Positions 34,980 through 48,129 of a stretch of 64,000 nucleotides of DNA are shown piece by piece. Below the pieces are notes generated by a model. The model made no database searches. It was not told the DNA's origin and worked only from the letters and a program-made list of their open reading frames with translations. Every line of letters starts with the position of its first letter. The first letter of the stretch is position 1. A program made the translations under genes and the position numbers. Source of the stretch: Macquaria australasica (taxonomy: Eukaryota; Chordata; Actinopteri; Centrarchiformes; Percichthyidae). The stretch covers positions 620,001 to 684,000 of the forward strand of contig SEMN01000205.1 in NCBI GenBank assembly GCA_005408345.1, read 5' to 3'.

Positions 34980-35760
34980 TAACCTTGCTTTAATGGTAGT
35001 GCAGCCACGCTGCTCACGAGGCAGAGCCGCCCATCAGCTCCCAGTCTGGTCCACTGAGGGGGCTTGAACAACGCACGTGGTGCGCATAACGCAACACCAA
35101 GCTCTCCACTCTCCCGACACCGAAACCTGCCTACAAAACTGCAGCGTTTAAACGATACAATGATTGTAGCGCCAGCATATAAACTAGTCGCCAATATCCA
35201 AAGCGAGCCCCGGACACCTGCCCGAGATACAAGTTCAAAGCCAAACCAGCCCGTTTGTTGTGTTAGAGTAGCCCCTTTCGGACAGGCTAACGCTAGCCTG
35301 GAAATGACTGCAACAATTCAGCCAGCTAACGTTAGCTAGCAGACGACACGCAGGAAATTAGCTTACAGCCCACAATGAGCAGCGATAACTACGCTGTCCG
35401 AGCTTCCGTAACAAATGTAACAACAGCGGTTAACGACATGTACACGCTGCGGCAAACACTGCCCGGGTCCATGTTGTGGGAGTGAATGATAACAAATGGG
35501 TTTTTTATATAGTTACCTCACTCGAGTGCCGTGTGCATCTCCTCTCCGCTCGGTACCGTCTGTTTACGTCAACGCACGAAAGGCCAGTCATTCACCAACG
35601 TCTCTTGCGAACTTTCCGTAGGATCCCGGCAGGGGCGGACCAGCAGTCTGCGCCATCTGCGCAGTGCACTCAAGAAAGCGCTGATGCTCCTTTCCGCCAG
35701 ATTGTGTCTGAGCTGTCATATGACTGGCTGAGGAAACGATAAACAGACGGCAGTGACTAA
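34980..35760 (-). promoter_or_regulatory. slc39a10: CpG-rich promoter region of slc39a10 (putative)
   Basis: This region is visibly richer in CpG than its surroundings and lies just upstream of the inferred first exon. A CRE-like TTACGTCA sits at 35564-35571. Matches to the metal-response core TGCRCNC occur at 35080-35086 (-), 35531-35537 (-) and 35665-35671 (+). No TATA box is convincing. The core motifs are short and could be chance. Confidence 0.5.
35517..35700 (-). other. slc39a10: Putative first (non-coding) exon of slc39a10
   Basis: A donor gtgag|gtaact on the minus strand (exon edge 35517) lies inside the CpG-rich block. A transcript starting near 35700 would supply a 5' UTR spliced to the acceptor at 25215, directly or via 27975-28057. 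The transcription start is not determinable from sequence. Confidence 0.42.
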
Positions 35761-36164
35761 CTGCCACAACCGAGGGAGCAAAGCCGTCATCACATTAATA
35801 CGTCCTCTAAATGTAATTCATATCCTCTTAAACTATTGTTGTTGTTTTTATTTATTTTATTCATTTATTTATATTTACCACTTTAGTGTAGTCTAGACTC
35901 TGACAAGGTACATTTAAAGTCTACACTAAGTGTATTGAAACTACGGGTAAGTTTGAGTCAAACATAATGAGGACAAAAAGGAAAAAAAGAGAAGAAGCAC
36001 TGCAATCCATCAGACAGGGAAAGGAGACAAGAGCTAAATATGCAAGATGAAACCAGCTGAATCTGACTTTTTTGGTGTGCAGGTTCCTCATTCACTTAGA
36101 CCTACCAAAGGTTTGGTAGTTTGAACTAACACACTTAACAACTTGTTTTGTAGCCCACGAACAG
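35761..36164. other. Intergenic DNA
   Basis: AT-rich sequence upstream of the slc39a10 promoter. I see nothing in it. Confidence 0.6.
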
Positions 36165-36689
36165 CTGTGGTGGAATGCAACTCTGTACATTTACTCAAGT
36201 ACTGTACTTGCGTACAATTGTGACATGTACTTTACTTGAGTATTTCCATTCTTTGCTACTTTATACTTATACTCCATTACATTTCAGAGGGAAATATTAT
36301 ACTTTTTACTCCACTACATTTATTTGACACATACAGTTACTGTTACTTTGTACATGAAAAACATGTGATATGCTTACATGATATGATGCAGTACTATACT
36401 ACTAATGTAGACAAAGTATCTAAAATTGGCTCAACATTGACAAACTACGAGATTAAAATGCTCTTACATGTATTCGTTAGTGATAAAAACTGAATAATAT
36501 AATATTCTATAATAATATAACACTGTGAAAGGAGCCATTCTGCATAATGAGTTTTACTTTTGATACTGATAATACTTCTGTACGTGCAACATTTTGAATT
36601 TAGGACGCTTACTTGTGATGGACTATTTTTAGACCCTGGTATTTCTTATTTTACTCAAGTAAAGGATCTGAGTACTTCTTCCACCACCG
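36165..36689. mobile_element. hAT-like MITE with 8-bp target-site duplication
   Basis: The ends CTGTGGTGGAA and TTCCACCACCG are inverted repeats (10 of 11). They are flanked by ACGAACAG (36157-36164) and ATGAACAG (36690-36697), a probable 8-bp target-site duplication with one change. The interior carries GTACATTTACTCAAGTACTG, TTTCAGAGGGAAATATTATA, CCATTCTGCATAATGAG and ACTCAAGTAAAGGATCTGAG. I recognise these as a very common percomorph repeat. It has no transposase. Confidence 0.82.
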
Positions 36690-36697
36690 ATGAACAG

Positions 36698-37800
36698 TAT
36701 ATTTAGCAAGTGGGCCCACAATGTCTACAAGAATTAAATCTATTCAAAACATGATTGAATGGTTTGACCTTTTTGTTTTTAATGTTTGCCACGTTAGACA
36801 ACTTAAGAAGGTGTTCATGATGAAGTCATGTACCCAATCTTTTAGTTTGTATATTTTGTAAGATTTATCATGCTTGGAAACGAGCGTAGGTTGTGACTGG
36901 ATTATCACTGTGGCACGTAGGGCACATGACCTGGGCAGGGTCGTACAGGTAGCTGCCACTGAGTGTGTGTCCTCAGTATTGTGTCTGGGAATGTGAAGGT
37001 TTTAATCACCAGGGGAGGAGTTTACATTCCAGTTACACACAAATTACAAACAGTGGGGGTTTAGGGCTGATTCTGGTACTTTTTACACTCAATATTGACT
37101 GTTTTTAGGCAAAACATAAACTAATTAATTCTTTAAATTAAAATACAAAAGATGGATTGACAGAATTATATTCCTGGTAATCTGGTGAATGCTTTAAAAC
37201 AGCCTTCAAACCATCATGCTGGGAGATAAAAGATAATTGATCATAAATGTGACAAAATAAAATACATTTTTTGAGATTTCATTTGGTGACTACACAAAAG
37301 TTTCTTGTGGGGTGGGGGTGCGCTGTGGGAATTAGGACTCATGACTTCAGTATTTTCATAATCCTGGACCTGGGGCAGTTAAAGCTCCATGACTGCATGA
37401 AAGTTAAATTATTACATCATTTGTTTTCAAGCTTAGACATGACGTAAAAGTAGAGTAAGTCAGTCAAAATGACTCAGTAATGTCATTTATGTAATGTCAA
37501 TTTGGATATGTAGCCAGCACTCATTAACATAACTGTACAAAAACACCATATTATGCCAGTATTGGAATGAATAGTCTATTTGTGTAAGAGCCTCAGGGGT
37601 TCACCATCTCTGTGCTGAGTTTACCTTGGACCTCTCTGCTTGGCCTCATATGTATTTAAACTGGACTTTTTATACAGTATTTCCAAGCAATCAATAATTT
37701 CATATCCAGCAGGAGATATGCTCTGAGATTTCATGTCTTACCATATTATGTGGTATGGTAGAGAAAAGGCTATGCACCACTGACCTTCACTGTATGTGTG
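36698..37800. other. Intergenic DNA
   Basis: Non-coding AT-rich sequence. No gene or repeat recognised. Confidence 0.6.
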
Positions 37801-37819
37801 TGTGTGAGGCACTTGGATG

Positions 37820-38990
37820 CTCTGAGCGGACGCACAGCTAATTTCTGTCGGCCTTGCGCCAGCTGGGTCCACTTTCCAGCTCCTCCCCACCCCAGGTTTC
37901 CCCTCTCGTGTCGGCTGTCTCTCCCGTTCACAGAGAGATTAATATCAAGTGATTGGCAGCCATGTTCTCACTTAGCACTCCAGTCATGGTGCCCCAGGGT
38001 CTCTGCCAGTCGTAAAGCAATGGTGGAAGTGCCATTGTGGCTTTCACTGTCATTTAGTACCAGTACCCAGCCCCAGCAGGATGAAAAGTGCCAACGGGTG
38101 CATTGAATTATGAGCTCGACTCAGCCCCGGCCATATACACAACCCAGCACGGGGAGCCGTTTCCTGCTGAAATGCCTTTTGCTGCAGATTACTGAGGTAA
38201 TATTTCCTGCACTGCAACTAGAGTGGTTATGGTCCGTAGGCAATCGACCTGACACAGCTTTCGCCTACAGAGCGACGACTGGCATGAAAGACGAGGCATT
38301 GGCTCGTGGCAGAATTGCCCTTTTCATCACTCGGTGCTTAAACAGGTGAGGTGATTTTTAATGAGGACAACAAGTATAACTTTTCACTCCAGCCTGAGGC
38401 CAATAGAGCTTGAACAGCTATCATGTGCATAATTACGGACTCGAGTGAAATAGTTCATTCGAGTCATATACCCTATTATAAACCTATATTACCAGAGTCA
38501 AATTAAGGTCGTCCATCTTGAATGCGTCCTTCCACCTGATGGAAATAGGCGTTGGGGATATGCAGTCTGGATCCTGTGTGTTCCTGGCTGACATTTTGCT
38601 GATACAGAGCAATATTGGCACCCCAGCAGACCCACTGGTGCTCTGTCCTGGAGGGCAGCCAAAGACAGAAAGAAAAAGAGAGAGAGAGAGCAAGTGACAA
38701 GTTTTAAATATCAGCTCATTAGCCACCTGTAAACCCATCTAATGAGCGCACATGGATTTTTCATTCCCTTTAATTGGGTAGAGGTTGGAGAAAGGCGAGT
38801 GCACTTGCTTGTTTCCCCTCAGGTCTGTTGTACTTGCCAAAGCTATAACACACGCACACATACTACTCCGATAGCCAACCAACACCCACCCTCTCCATCT
38901 CACACATCCTGGATCGATGTAAGCAGGAGGAGCGCGCCCAACAAGCTCCATTAGGCTTGCAGTTGGTCCATGTGAATGTCCACTGACGAA
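37820..38990. promoter_or_regulatory. Candidate conserved non-coding element cluster
   Basis: The stretch is repeat-poor and of balanced composition, with blocks around 37820-38345 and 38400-38960 that look constrained (few simple repeats, mixed-site vocabulary such as AGATTAATATCAAGTGATTGG). It contains open frames on both strands, but none resembles a known protein. The call is impression only. Confidence 0.25.
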
Positions 38991-40020
38991 GTAGATTGAC
39001 AGCTTGAAAGCATTAATATTCAGCGTGCACGGACATGTGTCCTATGATCTTATGGCTGTCATTTCTTTTTTGTAAACACTTAAGAAATGACAACGTCGTC
39101 ACGTTTTCTGAGGAAGAAAGTCTCATCTCACACACACTCATAAATGTGAATCCAAAGGTGTTCATGTGTTTTCTGTTTAATTTATGCAGCCCAATCAAAA
39201 GTGCTACGTGAAAAGGTGCTTCTCAAATCTCTTTTTATTCATATTGTATTTTCTAAATACTATTTGTATTTGTTTTCACCTGCTGGTATAATGTGTCGGG
39301 GCAGACAAAACTGACTTTTGAATATTTCGCTTCTTTGCTATTTCGGCACTATTATTCTTTATGTCAAACCTCATTCACCCAAACAACTACAATTAAAAGG
39401 AATTAGGCGTAGGCCTGTTTGATGCTATGCTAGGTGCACTCATCTTCTTCACTCCCTTGTGCCCTTTAGAGATCACTTGATTGAACGCCTCCTGATGTCC
39501 AGACATTGAGGTGTCTCAACACCACTGCTGTAGTAATTTCCATAGGTTAGAGGGGAAGTGAACTCCCATCCACTGTCCTACTTGCAATATAATTTATCAA
39601 GAAAACAATATATATTTATTTGTTTAGCATATCAGGTACTGTATATAATTAAGGTCTAAAGATTGAAATGTTTTCTATATGAATACATTTTTTGGCTACT
39701 TGGGGACAGAAAAACTCCACAACAACCTCACAAACACACAGTCTGACATTTTATCGCCATATAAAGTTGTTATGGGCAGCATCAGTTAGCAAAATAAAAT
39801 TAAAAAAAAAAGGATTTATTCGGAGTGGTGTTTATGACCACATTTTTGAATCCCTACCAGACATGGACATGTCTCATGTACAGTAGAAAGAGGACAAGCG
39901 CCTCATTACTTACTGTTGATTTATATCTGAACTTGCTTGAATGAGCTTAAGGCCACTCATGTGCACACATTTCATCAGCCTTAGATCCTCACTGGTGAAA
40001 CTCAATCTAAACACACACAC
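38991..40020. other. Intergenic DNA
   Basis: AT-rich non-coding DNA. Nothing recognised. Confidence 0.6.
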
Positions 40021-40021
40021 A

Positions 40022-40225
40022 AAAAAGAGAAAAATTCTTGGCGCCCTATCTTTTTTGATTACCATAAACTACACGGACAGGTACTAAAGGTATAGTATAT
40101 AAAGTGTTATTGCTGAGGTGGTAGAGCTGCAGGGTTGGGTGATAATTCTCTGTGTTTGTCACTGTGAGCGGCCTCTTTAACATCACACATAGTGGTTTGA
40201 TTTATGTTAATATAAAAAAGCAGTG
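40022..40225. repeat. Dispersed repeat, copy 1
   Basis: The stretch includes GGTACTAAAGGTATAGTAT (repeated at about 40700) and AGGGTTGGGTGATAATTCTC, TGTTTGTCACTG (repeated at 53512-53543). These show that it belongs to dispersed repeat material with several copies in the window. Confidence 0.6.
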
Positions 40226-40654
40226 ATTAGTGTCCTGCCTTCGTTATTTGACCTGGTCTGCACCTAACCCGCAGTAACCAACATACAAACATCCCTGAAG
40301 CTGTCATGGACAGTACTGTCTCTCTTATCATATGTTATTATGCAAATACATTCCTCTGCTCTTCTTTTTTGCCTGTTATCAAGACGCACATTAAATGAGA
40401 TAAGGGGTCCAATGTCTGCATTAATTATCTGTTAAGTACAATATCAATATTCATGAAGGCTTTGGAAGCATATGTTAATTTCAGATATTATCTTAGTGTG
40501 GTTGGTTGATAAACTGTTACTTTAGGATGTGCAGGTTCCATTCGTGTGTATGTGTGTGTGTGTGCATGTTTGTATTTCTTATATTATCACTAATGTTACC
40601 AAATCTAATTATCTATACGTTACATATACCTTGAGAAATAATTCCAAATAAACA

Positions 40655-40760
40655 AAACAAAAAAAAAAGAAAACTCTTGGTACCATAATCTACATGAACA
40701 GGTACTAAAGGTATAGTATGTGAAGTGTAATTCACTGCTCCTTCACATGGAGTGAGAGCT
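40655..40760. repeat. Dispersed repeat, copy 2 (fragment)
   Basis: AAAAAAGAAAACTCTTGGTACC, ACATGAACAGGTACTAAAGG and TATAGTATGTGAAGTGT parallel 40022-40110. The two copies lie about 640 bp apart in the same orientation. Confidence 0.6.
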
Positions 40761-41419
40761 GATTTCTGCACAAGATCAAGTGTTCACAATAGAAGAACAT
40801 TATTCTTTCAAGCCAAATCCCATCCTTTTCCACGCTCAGAGGAGTGCCTTTGATTCCTGACAGCCCTGACATTTTCTTAAATTCAGCCGCAGCTCCTCCT
40901 GTCAATAGCAGCTGTGTTGCTATTTCTCCCTCTCTGAGATCTTACAGGGAAGGACTCGGGCATGTTCAAAGGCTGCCTGCAGAGAAACATCATATCAAAG
41001 GTGCTCAATGCTCATGTCGGGCCAATCAGAGTAAAATATATCTCATTTGCTTTTAATGACGTGACAAAGATGAAGGGAAGCATTTGACGACGTTGTACTC
41101 TCTATTATGTTCTGTAAGAAGAGAATGTACTCTGTTCTTGCCATTTGTACTTGTTGTAAAATGTGAACATTTTACACTTGTTATGCTGATATTATAAGTC
41201 AACGAAACATTTTGATGGTCTGCTGCAGTGCGATCATTAATTGCACTGCTCCTAATATTTTTCCGCATTGTAAAATTCCTCATGAAGCAAACCATCTTAT
41301 TCCCCACTCCACTGGAGCCTTAGCTTGTAGCAAAGAGGTAAGTCTGGTGTGGAACTGATGAAATTACCAACCTTATGAGGTGTTGATGAGTTGTTGTAAA
41401 TGAGAGCTGACTCCAGTTC

Positions 41420-41960
41420 TACGTGTGTTAGAGTTCACCTGACCCAAACCTGATGGGTCCTGACAACGAGTTGTGTGTTGGGTCAGGTACAGGATGTTTT
41501 TTGGCGTAAAGCTTTGGGGTCAGGTTAGATTATTTTCAAATGTAACTTAATAAGCAAAAATCTCTCTCTGGTCGATGCGTGTCGTGTGTTGCAAGGAGAT
41601 GCGCTATGCTCACTGGGAAGTGGGAAGAGAGACGGTGCATAGCCAATACGTTGCATTAGCCTGGTGAGCTAGCAGTCGGTAATGGATGAAATAAAGCAAA
41701 AACTAGCAAAAGGGGGGCTTCTTAAAATCCCCAATGATTCAGGGAAGGTCATTGCATTGTGGAAACATTATGACGTTGTTGTGACAACTGATAAAGACCT
41801 CCGACCTTCCTCCACAACTCCTACTCTTAAACAGCAACGTGCCTACAAAGTTCTGTTGTGTTTGGACTGGTCTCGAGTTCAGATGGGAAAGACGTTCTGA
41901 GTTTACCAGCCATGTTCGTCTGGACAATTTGGGAAAAAGGTGAAGTTGGTCTGCTAACCA
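41420..41960 (+). pseudogene. hAT transposase N-terminal fragment
   Basis: An open frame at 41682-41900 reads MDEIKQKLAKGGLLKIPNDS followed by GKVIALWKHYDVVV. This resembles the N-terminal BED-finger region of fish hAT transposases (K-L-x-x-G ... S-x-x-W-x-x-F). The predicted zinc ligands and the catalytic domain are not present downstream, so it is a fragment. Upstream, GGGTCCTGACAACG and TTGGGTCAGG echo the GGGTC-rich ends of such elements. The assignment is from memory of the family. Confidence 0.45.
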
Positions 41961-43319
41961 GTAAGGCAAATAATTTATAATTATAATTTTGAGATGCTAT
42001 AGTGTTTTGTGCTGCCAGAATGTGCTGTGGGGAATATAGAGCATGATGCAGCCTGAACATGTACATTACATACGTCTGCTGTTACAGTGTGCTGTCAACG
42101 GGTGAAATCCTGAAACACTGAACAATAAATCAAAATCTACGCAGTAGATATCTACGGTGGCACTGCCATTAACGCCTTTGCTTCAAGTATAAACCTGAAC
42201 AAGACGACATATGTTTACGTTCAAGTCACAGAGCGCTATTGCAGACATAGGATTTATGACTCTCCACCAAGAGCAAAGGAGGTAATAGTGAGTTGTTTTT
42301 ATAGAGCCATGAAGTCTGTAGGGGGAAGAGGTCTGGGTGGATGAATGCGTCGACAAGACGTTTCCTACTGACAGTCATCGTTAGTTTCTTTTAACCATGA
42401 CCACAGTTGTCCCCTAACCTAACCAAGTTGTTTTGTGGCTAAACCTAACCAAACTTTATCCATAGTGTTGTCAGATCATTTTGAACTGGCGGTGTCGTCC
42501 TGTCGATAGGGGTCTCAGATCAGAAAACGCTTACATGTGTCTTCCTGGAAGGCATGGACTAATAGCGTAATTTGTCATTGTCATGAACAGATTTAGCAAG
42601 CATCAGAAACTTAAACCTCATCAACTGACTAGAAATCCAGAACAGTTAGCCTGCAGAGAGAGTCTCTACACTCTACCACCTCCCACCCTCTCAATCTTCC
42701 CATCTCTGGCACTTATTTTTTTCGATACCTGCCTAGACCTGGTTTCTTGGGAGATCACATAGAAAAATTTATGAGACCTGCCACTCAGATGAAGCATTCG
42801 TTCTGGGTGTCATTCTTTATCCCCAATTCATTTGCTATCTTTCTTTTGTTCCTTCTTCTTTGTTTCACTCGTGCTTTCTTTGTTTTCGTGTCCTTCATCT
42901 CCATCAGCAACATGCCCACAGACAAAAGACAGACAAGCACACACAATCATTGCATGCAATGTACCCGCACATTTTTTCTCATGTCCTTACATGTGATCAA
43001 ACACACAGTTTTGTATTATTGCTGACACAAAAAATGTTTCATGTTATGTAAGACGGAAACCTTTCCTTTCGTCTTTCATATCTTCCAGGTATGGCAGGCC
43101 TTCACATGGAAGACAGATTGCAGCTCACACACCATGACAAAAATAATAGCTGACATTTTTATTTCACTTGTGTGGGAATTATTCTTTTTTATAATTTATT
43201 TTCTTCTAGAAAAAAAACCCTTTCTACATACAGTGATGCTAATGCACAATCACTCCATAGTTACCGATAGCCCGCAGCGCAGCATAGCAATACAAAAGGT
43301 GATTTGATATACACAGATT

Positions 43320-43640
43320 TTATTACGCTACCCAATCATTATCGTAATGTTACGAGTTTTCCGTCACATTTGTTATGGAAACTGTTCGTCTGATGGCTCT
43401 GCCGCGCCTCTGCCCTCACATCCCAAATCCGTTTTGCCACGTGCTGTCGTGATCCATCAGTTTAATTTGAAAGATCACAATCGTACTTAGCCACAAGCAT
43501 CGATGCTGTTATTCAATAAGAAGGCCATGTTTCATTCTTCATCTGTCACGGAACCAACGAGAAAAATGCATGGGGAATGTATCTTCCCTTTCATCCTGAA
43601 CACAGACGGCTACCTCGTGAAGCCTGCCACTCTGTGGGTA
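43320..43640. promoter_or_regulatory. Candidate conserved non-coding element
   Basis: A repeat-poor stretch with balanced composition and embedded CAATCATTA, TTTAATTTG and CACGTG-like cores. It encodes nothing recognisable. Conservation is not testable here. Confidence 0.2.
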
Positions 43641-44019
43641 TGAGGTCAGGGGAATGCCAATGATATTTCTAAAGGTCAACTTCATGGAACTCTTAACACA
43701 TAAGAGACGTTGAAGAATGGCATGTGAAATGAGAAGGTAATGGTGGATGGAAAATGATTAGCACCCTAGGAAACACATCCAGGAAAATACTACAGGACAC
43801 AAAAAAGACACATCTTTCTTACTGGAATACCTCCCTCTACAACTGTACATCCACATATTCAGATTATTTTCACAGTGAACAGAGCAATTCCACTTTTTCT
43901 GTTATTTTTATGAATTACCTCTCCTGTCATACAAAATACAAAAGCAATAACTGCTTATTTGACCTGATTATCCCTAACGCTGTACTATATTGTCATATTT
44001 ATCTCACACCACTAAAACA

Positions 44020-44190
44020 CACTTAATGTTCGACATTTTGGGAAATACAATTACTCGTTGTCACAGATTTAACAAATAAGGTATAACGTGTTAATTTGTG
44101 AGCTTTTAGAGGTAGGTTTTGTTCCCTCCGGACAGAGCCAGGCTAGCTGTTGCCCCCTTTTCCTAGTCTAAATGCTAAACTAAGCCCAAG
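44020..44190. repeat. Dispersed repeat copy (same family as 14090-14340)
   Basis: TTCGACATTTTGGGAAATAC, ATAACGTGTTAATTTGTGAGC and GGACAGAGCCAGGCTAGCTG match the family. The 3' part is truncated or diverged after about 44185. Confidence 0.75.
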
Positions 44191-47100
44191 TGGGGCACTG
44201 ACTTATGCAGGGGTGGCATACACAAACACAAACACACACGTTTGGAATAGCATTAACATTACAGTATCAGTTTCTTACTTTCCTGTGTTTAAAATTTAAA
44301 TTCAAACGATAAATAGACCGACCAATCACAACACAACAGAGTGGCACCATACAAATAAATATAAAGCTTCAATTGTTTATTCTTTAAGTCCTCCAAAAGA
44401 AATTGTATCTTCAGCAGTCGGCTACACACAAAAGAAAACAATACACATTCAAAAATACAGTCACAGTATAAAGTACCAACAAAATGAAAATAAATCAGCC
44501 AGTGTGGACAAAATATTGTATTGACAAAAAAAAATCAACAACACAACAACAAAATACGGACTAAGGTCCCGCCTTGGACCGGACAGACAGCCAGTCATAG
44601 TTTAGGATAATGGGGTGGCCAATCACATTTCAGGGGTCGTCAGTGCCACCTCAGGCCACTCCCTGGACACGCCCCTGGTGGGGGTAGCAGCCATCCTGTT
44701 TTTGACCACTATGCAAGTCTGGGCTCCAGCATGGGAAATGATCTCCACTGCATTTTCTTTGTACATCTTGGAAAGTGATTTGATTACAATTATTGAGCAG
44801 GTTGTAAGTACTTGTCTGGACGGTGATACTCACTGGTCCATGTAGACCAATACAGACAGTATTAATCTAAACCTTGCAGCCTTTTAATTTAGATTTAATT
44901 TAAGCCTTCATTTAGTCCTGACGTTATTCTTATCTTCCTTCAGGAAATCAGTACAGTTGAATCAAGGCCACTTTATTTCAGTGCTAGGCCTAATCCCTGT
45001 CCTGGAAATTGGCCCAAAAATGAACAGAGGACGCCAAAGAGAGTTCACATTGTAATTTGCATGCTGGCCCTGAGCAGCAGCCTCAGGCAGCCTGAACCAG
45101 AGTATCCTCCAAAGAAAAGTCGGCTTCATCACAGTTCGGAAAGACAAAAAATGAAAACAAAAACTTGTTTAAAAAGTCCTCAAGCATGGAGTTTCCCCAG
45201 TGTTTCATGATGTCCGATGACATTTAGATAGGAGGCAAAGGGCTCTCTCTTTGAGTTGATTAATAAAAGTCTAAAACACACAGTGAAGGCAGATAAATTG
45301 GAGTTATTCCCTCTAAAGGTCAAGTGGATCTCATGCAATTACTGAGTGACGGGCCAAATCTACAATGTGCCGGAAATTACTGAAGAAGGGAAAGATAAGG
45401 TGTACTTAAACCCCATGTACTTGTACAGTATAAACCAAATTGTATATTGATTAGCTGGTTGAACAGCATCTCAACTGTTCATACTGAAGCTGCACAGGGT
45501 TCAAAACTAAAAGTTTAGTATACGCCCACATCTTAGACAACAATTTCAACATCATAGTCATACAACACAATGTTGAATCCTGTCTCGTGCTCAGAGGGCA
45601 CTTGGTAGCAACGAACTGCTGAGAAGTGCATGTACTGTGTTTGCCTGTGCAGCTGCCATGTCAAACATATACAGTACAAATACTATACATATATACATAT
45701 ACATATATGGTTGGTCGGCCGGGCCACCACTTTGGACCAGACTGAAATATCATTCCATTTTCCATTTCCATTTTATAACATTTTATAAATATCAGGCAAT
45801 TTTGTTTTTAAGCTTACATTGCCAGTCACCACATGCTGAACATGCAGACATGCCGACGTATTGGCAGACACAGACGCTCACACTAATACTGGGCCATTTA
45901 TAACACATCAATACAACTTGCCATTTAAAAGTTCAATATTAAGCGAAGTAGTTGACAGTCTTTATTTGTGCTCAGTCTCCCACTGGTTTCTTCATGACCT
46001 CTCTGCTTTCTCCTCCGCAGACATGGCAGACTGTGTTATGTGACCTATATGATTGTCGTGTTGTTTGTGAGAGAAGGAAAGAAAATAGAGTTATTTATTA
46101 TCAAGCTGTCCCTGGGTCAGAAGTACACACTTCATAACAGGTGAACATCTAATTTATGATCTGTGTCTATCTATGGGGAACCTTTTTGTAATCCCTCACT
46201 TTTATCTTGTTGAATATATTAAGTATCTGAATCCCTCACACTCAGGTCTGTCTCTGTCTCTGTCTGGCTCTCTTCCTTTCTCCCTCTCATTATCTGCCAT
46301 CCGCCAAGAGCACAGAGAATTTTTACCAGTCATCTTGCACCATGGGACTCTACATTATGTTACAAATTGTGACACCTCCAGAACAGATGTGACAATGAGA
46401 CAGCAAGTCAGTGGTGCTGCCATAAAAGCCGAGCTGTTACTAAATTTTGTTTGAAAAGGGAACAGTTCACTATGACCTTTTGGAAGCACTTTGCAAAGTT
46501 CTTTCTTTATCAATAGAATGAACCTCATACAGCATGAAGTATGGCTTTTATTCACATAATAAAAATGCAACTTGTGCTTGCCAAGTATGAATTCCTAATA
46601 GCAATCTGATAACACTCTTTCTGACATGCGCTGTCTCTGGTATTCTTTGCTTTCCCTATGAAACACACCTTTTCTTTCGAGCATTTGATGGAACAAAAGC
46701 AACTCTCTATATAATGTCAAGGTTGTGAGTAAGGCTATATCACAGGGTGGTAATGAACTGTCGTCACCAACACTTAGTGGCATGTTGTCAGGTCCCATCA
46801 CATTCCCCTTGCAGTAACTTGTTGCGAGCTAGTGTTCAGGCAGGCATTTGCAGGTTGTCCTCCCAGACACAAGGAAATAAAACAAAAACCACAGTTTGAA
46901 AATTACATTCACTGACCTTACTTAAAACCATTTATGGTTTAGTGGGGCAAAAGAATAAACAGCTTACAAACAGTGCAACTTCAGTATTGATTTCTTTTTC
47001 TTATCTGCCAGGAACGTTCTGGCATCAGAACATACAGCAACCCTTGCGACTAAACTTTACATTTATAACTAAATTGCAAATATGTTTTTGAAGAAAATGC

Positions 47101-48129
47101 AATGTGATGCAATACCAAGGAGACATTTATATTCAACATAAAGCAAACTTCACTACTACAAAACGTTCATACCAAACATATAGTATCTGCCAAACATTTG
47201 CTGTCAACATATGTCAGTTGTTTTCCCCAAAATATTCCTTCCTGGCAGCTGAAGCTTGAAACATTTTTATGGTTATGTTTAAGCAACTCAGAGCACTGTG
47301 TTAAAGATAGGGGAAAATCATGGGCTTGGTTAAATATAAAAACATTCAATGCTGACTTAATGGGACTTTTTCTATATTTAACCAATAACAGATTCCTGTG
47401 GTTTCACGCAGCAATCCACTATGTAGAACTCCTCCCTACGACTTCTGTGCAGTATGAATGCCACATTTCATGTATTGAAGAAAATATGGTGCCAGTGAAC
47501 ATAAGCTAGACAGCAATTATGTGCCTTCCAAAATGTATTTAAACAAGTTAGTAGTAAAAATGTTTTTTGTAGTAAACAGGACCTACCATGTACAGGGATA
47601 CCCCTCTGCAATTTATGATCTAACCTGCAGTTCCAGAAAGAAAACAGCATTTATATTTGTTATTCTAAATCAGAAAATGTATCCAGTTCACAATTTCAAA
47701 CTGGAACACATTACACACATGTTACTGTAATGTGAAGAAGAAGCAATTACATTACAGTTACTGATGCTTGTAATGCTCCATTACTTTGACATTTCAGGTG
47801 GTCAGCTTGTTTTCTGTTTTACAGGGGTTGCAGGGTTGATCAGTGGAGAGACTGGCCAGGACATGTTAGCTTACTGCAGGGGCTGGAGGTGTGGGGAGGC
47901 TAGCCTCCACCAAAAGAGGAGGAATATGTCTTGTGTTAACTCCAAAGTCTTCTTATTTACATGTTGTGTCTTCCTAGCTACGTAGCCACTGGTAAACCTA
48001 CATCCAGGAGTTCGAGGGTGAGTGAACCCTGTGACTCACTGTGAGGACAGGACTTTGACTCCAAACCATAGGCTGGCTGCTCGTTAAACCATGTCTCATT
48101 TTCTAATTCTACACGTTAACCACATGTTA
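44191..48129. other. Intergenic DNA
   Basis: About 4 kb without a supported gene. At 44335-44640 a block of A-rich sequence followed by a GC-richer part looks like the reverse strand of a transcript or element tail, but I cannot name it. A short TA/CATA tract lies near 45685-45707. Other open frames are short and unconvincing. Confidence 0.5.

Larger units (their letters stand above)
25216..35516. other. Long 5' intron(s) of slc39a10
   Basis: About 10 kb of mostly AT-rich DNA between the first coding exon and the CpG-rich promoter region. It contains a CA tract (about 26452-26471), a candidate non-coding exon (27975-28057), a TTAA-flanked element (28574-29384) and a poly(A)-like run at about 31779. 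The stretch from 29.4 to 34.9 kb shows nothing I can name. Confidence 0.55.

Noticed and set aside
37798..38106. A 102-codon ORF in GC-richer DNA
   Set aside because: No recognisable motif, and a TG tract at its start. The sequence looks more like non-coding constrained DNA than a gene.
44335..44845. Possible antisense 3' UTR or processed transcript (A-rich then GC-richer block with a minus-strand AATAAA)
   Set aside because: No coding sequence on either side supports a gene, and no family was recognised. Left as unexplained intergenic DNA.
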